This document shows positions 8,231 to 17,292 of a stretch of 64,000 nucleotides of DNA, piece by piece. The notes beneath the pieces are model-generated. The model was not told where the DNA came from. It ran no database searches and saw nothing but the letters and a program-made list of their open reading frames with translations. The stretch lies in NCBI GenBank assembly GCA_016716065.1, contig JADJXA010000004.1, positions 372,001-436,000 on the forward strand, given 5' to 3'. The position numbers and the translations under genes were made by a program. Every line of letters starts with the position of its first letter. The stretch's first letter is position 1. This DNA is from Candidatus Leptovillus gracilis (GTDB lineage Bacteria > Chloroflexota > Anaerolineae > Promineifilales > Promineifilaceae).

Positions 8231-8800
8231 TTAGTTGGCAAGCTGGCGGCACGACGGACAATCAATCACTTCGTGGACGGCCGTTTCCAGCTCTGGTGTT
8301 AAATATTCCGGTGGCCCTGCTTTGAAGCCGGTATCGCCGCACCAACAAGCATACCAACCCATAGGCGCTGTGCCAAACAAGATGCGCGGCAGTTGCAGGT
8401 TGATGATCTCGATGTCCATGCCCCATCGGGCATTGGTGATCAGCCGTTGGCAGCCGGCCGCGTGCAGCCTGTTGGCGTAGAGCAAAAAATGTTGGCAATG
8501 ACGCATCAGCAGAACGGCCGTCGTCACGCCGTTTGGTACTCTCTCGAGCAGCGCATCCACCTGCCACGCCGTCAGGTTGCCCGGCAAATGGCGTCCGGCT
8601 CGCTGCAAAACGTCCGCCTGAATCTCCCAGGCAATCACCTGCCGGGCAATATTCGCCATTCGGCGCGCCAGACGCAAATCGCCCGCGCCAATCTCCAGCA
8701 CCACATCGTCGGGCCGGATCGCCTTGAGTACCTCGCTGTATGTCGGCTCATCATAAGTCGCCCAAAGGCGTTCCCATTCGCGGGCCGTGGCCGGAGTCAT
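8231..8800 (-). CDS. Class I SAM-dependent methyltransferase
   Basis: 189 residues. The SAM-binding motif I is VVLEIGAGDLRLA (about residues 33-45), followed by an acidic motif II end (VIAWEIQADVL). The layout resembles rRNA-adenine or small-molecule methyltransferases, but no catalytic motif clearly decides the substrate. The C-terminus has two Cys pairs (ACWCGDTG and DCPSCRQL) that could bind zinc. It lies between a small membrane protein (7-nt gap) and dhaM (15-nt gap), so the three probably share a transcript. No functional link to DHA metabolism is apparent. Confidence 0.7.
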   Translation of the reverse strand: MTPATAREWERLWATYDEPTYSEVLKAIRPDDVVLEIGAGDLRLARRMANIARQVIAWEIQADVLQRAGRHLPGNLTAWQVDALLERVPNGVTTAVLLMRHCQHFLLYANRLHAAGCQRLITNARWGMDIEIINLQLPRILFGTAPMGWYACWCGDTGFKAGPPEYLTPELETAVHEVIDCPSCRQLAN

Positions 8801-8807
8801 GCGCTGT

Positions 8808-9089
8808 CTATCGCCTCACCAATTTGTTAAAACCAAACGCCAACAAGAAGATAACCCACAGGGCTGCGGCCGAACCCAGGCCCCATAACAGCGAGCGTCC
8901 TAATCCTTCTGTGGGGTAAAGCTGCCAGGCCATAAACACCGCAAACCCCAGACTCAACAGCGCCATCAGGATTAAACCACTGCGCTGCTGAATCCACGGC
9001 TCGCTCATCGCCTGGCGGATTTCAGCGTCCATCTTTTCGTCGGCCTGACGTTGTTGCTCTCTTTGTTTGCGCTTCGACTTATTCGCCAT
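8808..9089 (-). CDS. Small membrane protein, two predicted helices
   Basis: 93 residues. It begins with a strongly charged segment (KSKRKQREQQRQADEKMDAEIRQ), then has two hydrophobic helices (LILMALLSLGFAVFMAW and SLLWGLGSAAALWVIFLLAFG) and ends in KLVRR. Both termini are probably cytoplasmic. No family recognised. First gene of the likely operon that continues into the methyltransferase and dhaM. Confidence 0.6.
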   Translation of the reverse strand: MANKSKRKQREQQRQADEKMDAEIRQAMSEPWIQQRSGLILMALLSLGFAVFMAWQLYPTEGLGRSLLWGLGSAAALWVIFLLAFGFNKLVRR

Positions 9090-9205
9090 AAAAATCCTTT
9101 GCTGCTGCTATGGCACAATCAGGAGACCGGCCACAGTATGTAAGTTAAGTAATTCGGCATGGTTCATTTAAGCAAAATGTACTCTACGACTTCAACAAGA
9201 AGGCG

Positions 9206-9288
9206 TGTCATGCTGAGGTCCTCCGAAGCATCCCGTTCCTCTGGTGGAAAGGGGATGCTTCGCTCCGAAGACTCCGCTCAGCATGACA
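9206..9288. repeat. Dispersed hairpin repeat, TGTCATGCTGAG family, copy 1
   Basis: An imperfect palindrome whose ends are TGTCATGCTGAG and CTCAGCATGACA, with inner arms around CCGAAGCATCCC and GGGGATGCTTCG. It has no coding capacity. A related element with TGTCATTC ends and GAATCCCC/GGGGATTC inner arms lies at 41152-41262, so this is a family. It occupies most of the 262-nt gap between the small membrane-protein gene and the end of glpC. Confidence 0.75.
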
Positions 9289-9351
9289 ATGTAACGTAAA
9301 TTTGTAAAGACAATGTTCCGCTCGATGAACCATACCATTCATTCTTGTTCT

Positions 9352-10620
9352 CTAGCCGCTCACCAACTCCCGCTTTTCCAGGTCATACAACCCATAAGCC
9401 GCCGCCAAAAATTCAATAGGATGGCGCGAGGGTAAATCCGTACCATGTTCTAACTGCCAGCGACAGGTTTCTGAATCGCAAGCGGTCATCGCCACGTCGT
9501 CGCCCTGTTCAGCGACAAAATCGAACAATTCCGCGCCCACGTCCATGGCAATCTGGTACTTTTCTTTCTTGTAGCCGTATGTCCCGGCAATGCCACAGCA
9601 GCGGGCATGGCTTTCGCGCAAATCAAGGCCGGGAATCAGGGCCATCACATCCATCGCCGGTTTGCCCACGCGGTGCGCCCGGTATTGGCAGGGCGCATGG
9701 TAGGGCAGCACCATGTTGATCTCGTGGAAATCGGTCTTCAATTCGCCCCGGTCATGGAGTTCGCGCAGCCACTCGAAGATGTCCCAGGTGGCCTGGGTGA
9801 TGGCTTTGGCGTTGGGGCCATCCATGTCCAACAGTTCTGGCGCTTCTTCTTTGAGCGTCAGCGTGCAGCTTGTGCTGGTCCCAACGATGTCTAACCCGGC
9901 CTGGGCGTAGACCAGCAGCTTGTTGATGTTGTTTTGGTGGTATTCAGCGGCGGCGTCGAATTCGCCGTTGCTCAGCATGGGGAGACCGCAGCAGTTTTGC
10001 GGTGGGACCAATACCTGGTAGCCGTTGTGTTCAAACACGGCCACGGCCGCTTTGCCGATGTACGGTTCGTAATACATGGTGGCGCAGCCGTGGTAATAGA
10101 CCACTTTTTTGTCTGACTTCAGGCGGATGGATTGGGTCTTTTTAATCCAATCGCCGAACGTGCCTTCGGTGGACCAGTGGGGTAGTGGGGCTTCGCGGGC
10201 GATGCCCATCACTTTTTCGGCCAGGATGCGGCTGAGGGGGTTGTGCATGCCGAAGTTTGCCAGCGCGGGGGCGATGGAGCCTAGTTTGCCCAACGTTTCG
10301 TTGCGTCCGAGCAGCCGGTTGCGCAGTGGGATGCCCTCTTCGGCCATGATTTGGGCGCGGGCGCGGGCGTTTAGCTCGGCGATTTTAACGCCGGTGGGGC
10401 AGACTTCGTTGCACACCCGGCAGCCGGAGCAGTAATCCACCGAATGGTCGGGAGTTTGCGGCTGGCCGATTTCGCGGAAGCGCTGCGCCTGTGGCCCGGC
10501 GTATTTGGGGCCGGGGAATAGGTCGGTAACGGCCGATACCGGGCAGTAACTGGTGCAGATGTTGCACTTGATACATTCGTCTAAGGAAGGTCCTACGGAA
10601 TGCCATGATTGTGTGTGCAT
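9352..10620 (-). CDS. glpC: Anaerobic glycerol-3-phosphate dehydrogenase subunit C
   Basis: 422 residues from the ATG at 10618-10620. Two ferredoxin-type 4Fe-4S motifs stand near the N-terminus: CIKCNICTSYCPV (C16, C19, C22, C26) and CSGCRVCNEVCPTG. Two CCG domains typical of heterodisulfide-reductase-like electron carriers follow (HGCATMYYEP...NCCGLPM and YHAPCQYRAH...RCCGIAGTYG). GlpC is the membrane-associated electron-transfer subunit that takes electrons from the GlpAB flavoprotein to the quinone pool. A GAGAGA ribosome site precedes the start and the glpB stop lies 11 nt upstream. A longer frame opens upstream but only reads glpB out of frame. Confidence 0.92.
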   Translation of the reverse strand: MHTQSWHSVGPSLDECIKCNICTSYCPVSAVTDLFPGPKYAGPQAQRFREIGQPQTPDHSVDYCSGCRVCNEVCPTGVKIAELNARARAQIMAEEGIPLRNRLLGRNETLGKLGSIAPALANFGMHNPLSRILAEKVMGIAREAPLPHWSTEGTFGDWIKKTQSIRLKSDKKVVYYHGCATMYYEPYIGKAAVAVFEHNGYQVLVPPQNCCGLPMLSNGEFDAAAEYHQNNINKLLVYAQAGLDIVGTSTSCTLTLKEEAPELLDMDGPNAKAITQATWDIFEWLRELHDRGELKTDFHEINMVLPYHAPCQYRAHRVGKPAMDVMALIPGLDLRESHARCCGIAGTYGYKKEKYQIAMDVGAELFDFVAEQGDDVAMTACDSETCRWQLEHGTDLPSRHPIEFLAAAYGLYDLEKRELVSG

Positions 10621-10631
10621 AGTCGTCTCTC

Positions 10632-11905
10632 TCAGCCGCACAACGCCTGGGCGGCCGCCACGCCGGTGGCCACGGCCGTGCCCTCGGTGCTGCGTTCTTG
10701 AATCGCGTCGCTGTGGGCCAATTGCCGGCCGCCCAAAGGTTGGCGTAAAGTGGCTGCCCATTGGCGGCTGCCGGCTGGAAATTCTGGTTGACGGCGACGC
10801 CGCCTTTGAACACCGGGTGGCCCTGCGGACTCAGGAAGCTGGCCTCGAACCAATCGGCCCGATTCTGGGGGATGGTGAGCGGCAGGTTGAAGATGGTTTC
10901 CCAGACACGACCGTTCACATCACTATTAAACCCGCCGCCTAAAATGCCGCCGGTTGCCAGCAGGTACTTGTCGGCGCGCAGTTTGAGCGGGCGGGAACTG
11001 GTGGCGCTTTCTACCCAACGCACCGCGCCGGGCACGCCGTTGGGGGCGGCCACAGCCGCCGCCATCATCTCCTGGCCGATGGTGATGCGCACGCCCAGGT
11101 TTTGCAAGTGGCGGCGCAGCGCTTGGAACAGGCGCACGCCAGGCACGCTGGGCGGCAGGGTGGGAATTTCAAAAACGGCCGTGTTGGTTTCCCGTTCCAA
11201 TTCGGCCAGCAGCGTCATGTGGGCTTCCATGCCCAAAATTGCCGGCAGGCCAATGCGTTCGCCGGGGCGGACCAATCTACGCAGGGCAGCGCCCAGCAGG
11301 GCGCGCTGCTCTTTATTGTCCAGCCCCTGGGCCAACTGCACGGTGTTGCTGTCGCGCCGGTTGGTGATGAGCTTCAGCGGCAGGAAGGCGGCGCGCGCCG
11401 GGCAGCCGAGTTTGCTCAGATTTTCGGCGATGAGTTCCGGGTAAAAATCGCGCAGCCCCTCGAAACCGACGATCAGCATTGGCTCGGTGCGGCTTAAATC
11501 GCCGGCCAGTTGGGCCATGGGCGCCAGGTAGGTGGGCCGAACCGCGCCGGCCGGCGAGGGCAGCAGCAGGTTGTCGCCGGGATTGGTCGCGCCGCCGTAG
11601 GGCACGCCAATATCCTTGCTAAGGGCGACGAAGGTTGCCAGCGTTTCGGCCAGGTGTTTGTCGCTAAGGTGGGCGTAGGGATGGCGGGGATTGGCCTGAA
11701 TGAGGGTGGGGAGCTGTTCTAACGGCCGTTTTACCGGCGCATCTGGTTGGGCGGCTGTATAGCCCAGAACATCAATGGTGCCTGCGCTCCAGTGCATGGA
11801 GCCTAAGCCTTTGGCGGCGATATTCACGGTAAGCCCGGCTTTGACGGCCGTGTACGCGGCCATCAACCCACTCAATCCTGCGCCAATGATGAGCAAATCA
11901 GACAT
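10632..11905 (-). CDS. glpB: Anaerobic glycerol-3-phosphate dehydrogenase subunit B (one frameshift)
   Basis: The N-terminus has the FAD/NAD dinucleotide fold (MSDLLIIGAGLSGLMAAYTA) of GlpB, the FMN-linked partner of GlpA. The conserved frame runs to ...NLWAAGN and then leaves the family pattern. The expected ending (LAHSDAIQERSTEG... AQALCG, stop at 10632) continues one frame over. Restoring one T in the AATTGG at 10720-10723 reconnects the two parts and ends the protein 11 nt before glpC, as expected for an operon. Either a real 1-nt deletion or a base-calling error. The start ATG overlaps the end of glpA by 8 nt, which indicates translational coupling. Confidence 0.85.
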
Positions 11906-13697
11906 CGGCCACCTCCTCGGCTGTCGGCGTCGTGTCGAAATGGTAAAAATCGGTGACGGGGCTGGACAGTTCTTTGTCCGGCAGGTGGTCGGCGTTCATC
12001 AGGCTCATGTAGATCAATTCATCCAGCCGTTCTTGTTTGAGTTGGCGGCCCCATAAAATAGGCGTCACCCCTTTCCAGCGTTCTTGCAAGAAGTCGCGCA
12101 GCAGCAGGTTGGGGTTGAAGGAATCGGCGGTGTTGGCGGCATTGCCGTTGGCGGCACGGCCGTCCGCGGCATTGCCGTTGGCGGCACGGCCGTCCGCGTC
12201 ACTGACCAGGTTGTGGCCGGGCGACTGCAAATAAGCGACTTCCCAGGTGGCGGCGCCGGCCTCGTCGCTCATGTTCACTTCCCAACTGCCCGCTTTTTTC
12301 ATCTCGTGCAGAATGCCCACGGCGCGGTAGGTGCAGAATCCACCCTGGCATGGCCCTTTGCCCAGGCGCACGTCGCGCCGCAAATCGTCCAGGGTCAGCA
12401 GCGGATTGCGTTGGGCGGCGTTTTCGATCATCGTCCGCGTCGCCAATTCGCATTCGCAGACCAGTTCGCCTTGCAGGTGCTTTTCTTCGATTTCGTGCAG
12501 GCGGTGGCCCAACCAGTAATGGCCTTGCTCAACGCCAGGGACGGGGGTGGCGGCGGTGGTACACGGCCGTTCCGTGCCCAAATGGCGGCAAATATCATCC
12601 ACCGTCGCTTCGGCCATCAGGCGGAAGGTGGTCCATTTGCCGCCGGTAATGGTGAGAAAGCCGCCAACGCCTTCGCGCTCTTTGTGGTCTAGCAGGGCCA
12701 GTTTGCGCGTCACATCGCGCCCTTTGCCGCTTACGTAGGTATCCTGGAATAACGGCCGTACCCCGGCCCAGGCTCGCAGCACCCGCGCCTGGGCAAAACC
12801 AGGGACCATTTTGTCCCCTTCCTCCAACATCTTGTGTACTTCCCACGGTTCAATGCGCAGCGGTTCCGGCTCCGGCACATTGATCGAAGTGGTGCCGATC
12901 ACGCAAACGGTATGGCTGGGAACGATAATATCGCCATCCGACGGATTTTTGCAACGGTTGACCACCGTATTCACCAGCCGGTGGTTCATGGCGACCATCG
13001 TCCCTTTGCTGGGCATAATAGAAATCGCAATACCAGCCATTGCCGCCAGCTTGCCCGTCCAGGCGCCGGCGGCATTGACAGTGATGTCGGCGTGGATTTC
13101 CGTCTCTTCACCGGTAACAACATTATGGACAATCGCCCCGGCAACCCGCCGGTCACTGTCGCCGCCAGCCATGATCAGATTGGTTACTTCGTGGTACGTC
13201 AGAATTTGCGCCCCGGCGTTGCGCGCTGCCTGCGCGGTGGCATGGGCCGCCAGAAAGCTGTCCGATGAGCCGTCTGGCACTTCAAAAACGCGGCTGATGC
13301 GCGGATTCAGCAGCGGTTCGCGCTGCAGAGCCTCAGCGACGGAGATTTCGGTGCAAGGAATGCCGACAGCATCGCAGCCGGCTTTGAATGTATCGGGGTA
13401 TTCGCCCTCGTCTTCGGGCAGAACGACAAAAAACCCACTGGTGTCTTCAATACAGTGGGCATGGGTGACACGTAGAATCTGGTTTTCAGCAATGCACTCG
13501 GCCGCCCCATGTGGGTCTTTCACGGCATAACGGCCGCCGCTGTGCAGCAAGCCATGATACCGCCCCGATGTGCCATGGGTCAGGTCGCGGCGTTCTACCA
13601 AAATGACTTTAAAGCCACGCAGCGCCGCATCCCAGGCCACGCCTGTGCCGGTGGCCCCACCGCCAATGACCAGAACTTCAGTTTGTAAACGGTTCAT
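11898..13697 (-). CDS. glpA: Anaerobic glycerol-3-phosphate dehydrogenase subunit A
   Basis: 599 residues. N-terminal FAD-binding DAO fold with VLVIGGGATGTGVAWDAALR and the substrate-side LTHGTSGRYHGLLHSGGRY. The C-terminal part has a [2Fe-2S] BFD-like Cys set (LVCECELATR and CQGGFC), as in GlpA. It catalyses oxidation of sn-glycerol-3-phosphate to DHA phosphate without oxygen. The start is the ATG at 13695-13697 with GGGGAGA upstream; an in-frame ATG 15 nt earlier lies before that site. The tail (~residues 500-530) contains an extra Gly/Asn/Ala stretch made by a duplicated 30-nt unit. The gene order glpA-glpB-glpC matches the enterobacterial operon. Confidence 0.93.
   Translation of the reverse strand: MNRLQTEVLVIGGGATGTGVAWDAALRGFKVILVERRDLTHGTSGRYHGLLHSGGRYAVKDPHGAAECIAENQILRVTHAHCIEDTSGFFVVLPEDEGEYPDTFKAGCDAVGIPCTEISVAEALQREPLLNPRISRVFEVPDGSSDSFLAAHATAQAARNAGAQILTYHEVTNLIMAGGDSDRRVAGAIVHNVVTGEETEIHADITVNAAGAWTGKLAAMAGIAISIMPSKGTMVAMNHRLVNTVVNRCKNPSDGDIIVPSHTVCVIGTTSINVPEPEPLRIEPWEVHKMLEEGDKMVPGFAQARVLRAWAGVRPLFQDTYVSGKGRDVTRKLALLDHKEREGVGGFLTITGGKWTTFRLMAEATVDDICRHLGTERPCTTAATPVPGVEQGHYWLGHRLHEIEEKHLQGELVCECELATRTMIENAAQRNPLLTLDDLRRDVRLGKGPCQGGFCTYRAVGILHEMKKAGSWEVNMSDEAGAATWEVAYLQSPGHNLVSDADGRAANGNAADGRAANGNAANTADSFNPNLLLRDFLQERWKGVTPILWGRQLKQERLDELIYMSLMNADHLPDKELSSPVTDFYHFDTTPTAEEVADV
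12136..12195. repeat. Two 30-nt tandem units inside glpA
   Basis: Two perfect head-to-tail copies of a 30-nt unit, each holding one ACGGCCGT. On the coding strand it adds a ten-residue repeat (GRAANGNAAD-like) to the GlpA C-terminus, in a region that should be a loop. Confidence 0.85.
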
Positions 13698-13717
13698 CTT
13701 GGGTCTCCCCAAAAAGA

Positions 13718-13824
13718 AATTGTGAATTGTGAATGGGGAATTGTGAATGGTGAATGAATCCGGCCAGCGCCGAATCCATCCACCCTCTTTACTTCACAAT
13801 TCTTACTTCACAATTCACAATTCA
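13718..13824. repeat. Word-type inverted repeat between glpK and glpA
   Basis: Built of variants of AATTGTGAATGG on one side and TTCACAATTC on the other, with GAATCCGGC/GCCGAATCC at the centre. It can fold into one long imperfect hairpin. It fills the gap from the glpK stop to the glpA ribosome site. Confidence 0.8.
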
Positions 13825-13827
13825 AAA

Positions 13828-15336
13828 TTATTCTACCCAGTCGAAGGTACGGGTAACGGCCTTCTTCCATTGGGCGTACAGCGTGGTGCTGGCGTTGCTG
13901 CCTTCGGTCGGTTCCCAGGTCTTGGCGATACCCCAGTTGGCGCGCATTTCGTCGGTGCTTTGCCAGAAGCCAACGGCGTAACCGGCGGCGTAGGCAGCGC
14001 CCAGGGCTGTCGTCTCGGCCACTTTCGGGCGCACGACGGGCACGTCCAACACGTCGGATTGGAACTGCATGAGGGTGTCGTTGTAGACCATACCGCCGTC
14101 AACTTTGAGGGCTGTTAACGGCACACCGGAATCGGCGTTCATGGCATCCAATACTTCGCGGGTCTGGTAAGCGGTGGCTTCCAGGGCGGCGCGGGCGATG
14201 TGGCCCTTCTTCACGTAGCGGGTGAGGCCGACGATGGCCCCACGCGCATCGGAGCGCCAGTAGGGGGCAAAAAGGCCAGAGAAGGCGGGCACGAAGTAGA
14301 CGCCGCCGTTGTCTTCGACGCTTTTGGCGTAATCTTCGATGTGGGGGGAGTAATCGAAGAAGTTCAGGTTGTCGCGCAGCCATTGAACCAGGGCGCCGGT
14401 GATGGCGATGGAGCCTTCCAGGGCATACACGGCCGGTTCGTCACCGAATTTGTAGCACAGGGTTGTCAGCAAACCGCTCTTGGAGGGGACGATCTTGGTT
14501 CCGGTGTTCAGGATCATGAAGCAGCCGGTTCCGTAGGTGTTCTTGGCTTCGCCGGGGCTGAAGCAGGCTTGCCCGACAGTGGCGGCTTGTTGGTCGCCCA
14601 GGTCGCCGGCCACCGGGATACGGCCGCCGAAGGGGCCATCGTCGCTGGTGTAGCCGTAGACTAAGGAGGAGGACTTGACGGCCGGCAGCATGGACATGGG
14701 AATGGTCATCTCTTTGGCGATGCTTTCGGACCAATTCAGAGTTTCCAGGTTCATGAGCATGGTACGGCTGGCGTTGGTCACGTCGGTGACGTGGGCGCCA
14801 CCCTTGGGACCGCCGGTGAGGTTCCAGATGACCCAGGTGTCAATGTTGCCGAAGACGGCGTCGCCACGTTCGGCGGCGGCGCGGACGCCTTCGACATTGT
14901 CCAGGATCCATTTCACTTTGGGGCCGGAGAAGTAGGTGGCCAGGGGGAGGCCGACCTTTTCGCGGAACCGATTTTGGCCGATGCCACCTTCAAGTTCTTT
15001 GATGATTTTGTCGGTACGGGTGTCTTGCCAGACGATGGCATTGTAATAGGGCTTGCCGGTGTTTTTGTCCCAGACAACGGTGGTTTCGCGTTGGTTGGTA
15101 ACGCCTACGGCGGCGATGTCGGCGGCGGTGAGGCCGGCGTTTTTCATGGCGCCTTTAACAACGTCTTGGGTGCGCGCCCAAATTTCCAGCGGATCATGCT
15201 CTACCCAACCTGGTTTGGGGTAGATTTGTTCGTGTTCCATCTGGTGAATGCCTACTGGCTCGCCGGCGTGGTTGAAGATCATGCAACGGGTGCTGGTAGT
15301 GCCCTGGTCAATAGCGGCTACAAATTTTTCTGCCAT
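13828..15336 (-). CDS. glpK: Glycerol kinase
   Basis: 502 residues, the normal length. FGGY-family ATPase fold: phosphate-1 loop AAIDQGTTSTRCMIF (residues ~7-21), substrate-side VTNQRETTVVWDK, the GDQQAATVGQACF phosphate-2 region and the SGLFAPYWRSDARGA and KVDGGMVYNDTLMQFQSD segments. It phosphorylates glycerol taken up by GlpF to glycerol-3-phosphate, the substrate of GlpABC encoded just downstream. The ribosome site is AAGGAGC. All catalytic segments look intact. Confidence 0.96.
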   Translation of the reverse strand: MAEKFVAAIDQGTTSTRCMIFNHAGEPVGIHQMEHEQIYPKPGWVEHDPLEIWARTQDVVKGAMKNAGLTAADIAAVGVTNQRETTVVWDKNTGKPYYNAIVWQDTRTDKIIKELEGGIGQNRFREKVGLPLATYFSGPKVKWILDNVEGVRAAAERGDAVFGNIDTWVIWNLTGGPKGGAHVTDVTNASRTMLMNLETLNWSESIAKEMTIPMSMLPAVKSSSLVYGYTSDDGPFGGRIPVAGDLGDQQAATVGQACFSPGEAKNTYGTGCFMILNTGTKIVPSKSGLLTTLCYKFGDEPAVYALEGSIAITGALVQWLRDNLNFFDYSPHIEDYAKSVEDNGGVYFVPAFSGLFAPYWRSDARGAIVGLTRYVKKGHIARAALEATAYQTREVLDAMNADSGVPLTALKVDGGMVYNDTLMQFQSDVLDVPVVRPKVAETTALGAAYAAGYAVGFWQSTDEMRANWGIAKTWEPTEGSNASTTLYAQWKKAVTRTFDWVE

Positions 15337-15370
15337 TTTTTTGCTCCTTCAGATCAAAAATAGTGGGTAG

Positions 15371-15403
15371 GACGACGAACGCAATGGTTCGTTGTTCGTC
15401 GTC
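15371..15403. repeat. Hairpin between dhaL and glpK
   Basis: A 10-bp stem GACGACGAAC/GTTCGTCGTC with an internal GTTCG echo in the loop. It fills the gap between dhaL and glpK and has no U-tract on the coding side. Confidence 0.6.
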
Positions 15404-15416
15404 TTCCTGATGAATA

Positions 15417-16046
15417 TCAACTTTCTAAAACATCCAATAATGCTTTGAGCATTAGATACGATGAAGTTGCGCCGGGGTCCTGGTGGCCTCGGCTGCGTTC
15501 GCCCAGGTAGCTGGCCCGGCCTTTGCGCGCGATGAGGGGGATGGTCCCTTTCATGCCTTGTTCGGCGGCGTCTGTGGCCGCTTTGAGGGTAGTGTGGGTG
15601 TCGTGGCCCGCATCGAGGGCGGCTTGCATAGCGTCCAGGGCTGGGGACCAGGCGTCGAACATGGTTTTATCTTCAAGTTGAGCGCGTCCGCGTTGGACAA
15701 TGCCTTCGACGCCGGTTTTGAGCATTTTAAAGAGGTCTTCGTCGTTAAGCTCTTCTTTGGAGGCCAGGGCCATGCCGCTGCGCATGAAAAAGGTTCCGTA
15801 AAGGGGGCCGCTGGCGCCGCCAACGCTGGAGATGAGGGTCATGCCGGTGGTCTTGAGGATATTGCCAATGTCTTTGTCGGCGACGGTGGGCAATTTTTCG
15901 ATGACCTTGTCAAAACCACGTGTCATGTTGATCCCGTGATCGGCGTCACCGATGGCGGCGTCCAATTGGGTGAGGTATTCTTTGTTGTCGCGCATGACAA
16001 CGGCCGTTGCCTCTAACCAGCGGACAATCTGATCTCTGGTGACCAT
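15417..16046 (-). CDS. dhaL: Dihydroxyacetone kinase ADP-binding subunit DhaL
   Basis: 209 residues, typical of DhaL. The Mg-nucleotide site is DAAIGDADHGINMTRG (residues ~29-44), with the conserved Asp residues that hold two Mg ions. The lid loop ASYLGERSRGHQDPGA lies near the C-terminus. In PTS-linked DHA kinases ADP stays bound and is rephosphorylated by DhaM, then used to phosphorylate DHA on DhaK. It follows dhaK in the same direction, separated by a word-type hairpin. Confidence 0.95.
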   Translation of the reverse strand: MVTRDQIVRWLEATAVVMRDNKEYLTQLDAAIGDADHGINMTRGFDKVIEKLPTVADKDIGNILKTTGMTLISSVGGASGPLYGTFFMRSGMALASKEELNDEDLFKMLKTGVEGIVQRGRAQLEDKTMFDAWSPALDAMQAALDAGHDTHTTLKAATDAAEQGMKGTIPLIARKGRASYLGERSRGHQDPGATSSYLMLKALLDVLES

Positions 16047-16058
16047 AATGCCGTCCTT

Positions 16059-16134
16059 TGATAGTTGATAGTTAATAGTTGTTAGTTGTTAGTTGATAGG
16101 TCACTATCAACTGTCCACTATCCACTACCAACTG
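16059..16134. repeat. Word-type inverted repeat between dhaK and dhaL
   Basis: Four to five variants of AGTTGATAGTTGTT on one arm and CTATCAACTGTCCACTATCC on the other. The same word family recurs at 48007-48076 and 50826-50860. Confidence 0.8.
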
Positions 16135-16137
16135 CTC

Positions 16138-17211
16138 CTAAGCGCCCCAGCGCAGACCGGGAGTTACGACTGGCGCATCCCAGAATTTGAGGATTTCCTC
16201 GTCGGCTTTCAGCAGGGTGATGGAACAGCCTTGCATTTCCAACGAGGTGATGTAAGGGCCAATCAGGTTGCGGACGATGGTGAGACCTTTGGCTTCGCAG
16301 ATTTGCGCCAGTTTGCGATAGATGGCATACAGTTCCGAGACCGGCGTGCCGCCCATGCTGTTGACGAAGGCAATGATTTGATCACCGGCTTGCAGCGGCG
16401 GGTCGGTCAGTTGTACGTCTACCCAATCGCCGGCGTCGTTGTCCCATTCACGAACGGTTCGGCTGTAGGGGCCGTCGTCAATGATCGCCAGGGCCATCAT
16501 TTCGGTGATTTCATCGGCGGTTGTCATGGGCAGGCGTTCGCGGCCTGGTTCGCCATGAATGCCAATGCCGATTTCAAATTCGTTGTCGCCAAGTTCAAAA
16601 GTGGGTTTGCCAGCCGCAGGAACGGTGCAAGAAGTAAGAGCCATGCCCAGGGAACGGCCGTTCTGATTCACTTTACGGGCCAGATCCGCACATTGATCCA
16701 GGGTATACCCGGCTTCGGCGGCCGCGCCGACGATCTTTTCTACCAACACGGTTGTGCCCACACCACGGCGGCCGGCCGTATATAGGCTGTCTTTCACAGC
16801 GGCGTCATCGTCAATGAGAATGCTCTGCACTTTCATGCCGTCGGCATAGGCCATTTCTGCGGCCGATTCAAAATTCAACACGTCACCGGTGTAGTTCTTC
16901 ACCAGAAACAACACACCCGCGCCCCCGTCTACGGCTTTGGCGGCTTCATACATCTGGTCCGGTGTTGGCGATGTAAAGACCTCGCCCGGACAGGCCGCGT
17001 CCAGCATACCCTTGCCTACGAACCCACCGTGCATGGGTTCGTGGCCGCTGCCGCCACCGGAAATGAGGGCAACTTTACCCTGGACCGGCGCGTCGGCGCG
17101 TACAACATACTTGGGTTCAAAGTACACCTTCAGCATGTCTGGATGGGCGACTGCCATGCCTTCGAGTTGTTCTTTCACCACATCATCAATGGCATTGATC
17201 AATTTTTTCAT
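16138..17211 (-). CDS. dhaK: Dihydroxyacetone kinase substrate-binding subunit DhaK
   Basis: 357 residues, family length. Substrate-pocket segment SGGGSGHEPMHGGFVGKGML (residues 51-70) and H219 in EIGIGIHGEPG, which corresponds to the His that forms a covalent hemiaminal with DHA. YTGDVLNFESAAEMA is the conserved core strand. With DhaL and DhaM it makes DHA phosphate from DHA at the expense of PEP. It lies just downstream of glpF. Intact. Confidence 0.96.
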   Translation of the reverse strand: MKKLINAIDDVVKEQLEGMAVAHPDMLKVYFEPKYVVRADAPVQGKVALISGGGSGHEPMHGGFVGKGMLDAACPGEVFTSPTPDQMYEAAKAVDGGAGVLFLVKNYTGDVLNFESAAEMAYADGMKVQSILIDDDAAVKDSLYTAGRRGVGTTVLVEKIVGAAAEAGYTLDQCADLARKVNQNGRSLGMALTSCTVPAAGKPTFELGDNEFEIGIGIHGEPGRERLPMTTADEITEMMALAIIDDGPYSRTVREWDNDAGDWVDVQLTDPPLQAGDQIIAFVNSMGGTPVSELYAIYRKLAQICEAKGLTIVRNLIGPYITSLEMQGCSITLLKADEEILKFWDAPVVTPGLRWGA

Positions 17212-17233
17212 GGGACTCTCCTTACTTCTTGGC

Positions 17234-17277
17234 CGGGTTTGCTGCGGCCGTTTTTGCGCCGCAGCAAACCCGTTTTT
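17234..17277 (+). terminator. Strong stem-loop between glpF and dhaK
   Basis: A 15-bp perfect stem (CGGGTTTGCTGCGGC and its complement) with a 9-nt loop. Five U follow on the plus strand, but the flanking genes are on the minus strand, where the stem lacks a U-tract. It may limit transcription between glpF and dhaK or block antisense transcription. Confidence 0.5.
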
Positions 17278-17292
17278 GTGAAACGTCTAAAG

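Noticed and set aside
10385..10632. C-terminal extension of GlpB beyond the frameshift
   Set aside because: The extended frame reads through glpC out of frame and matches nothing; the correct ending is in the neighbouring frame at 10632.
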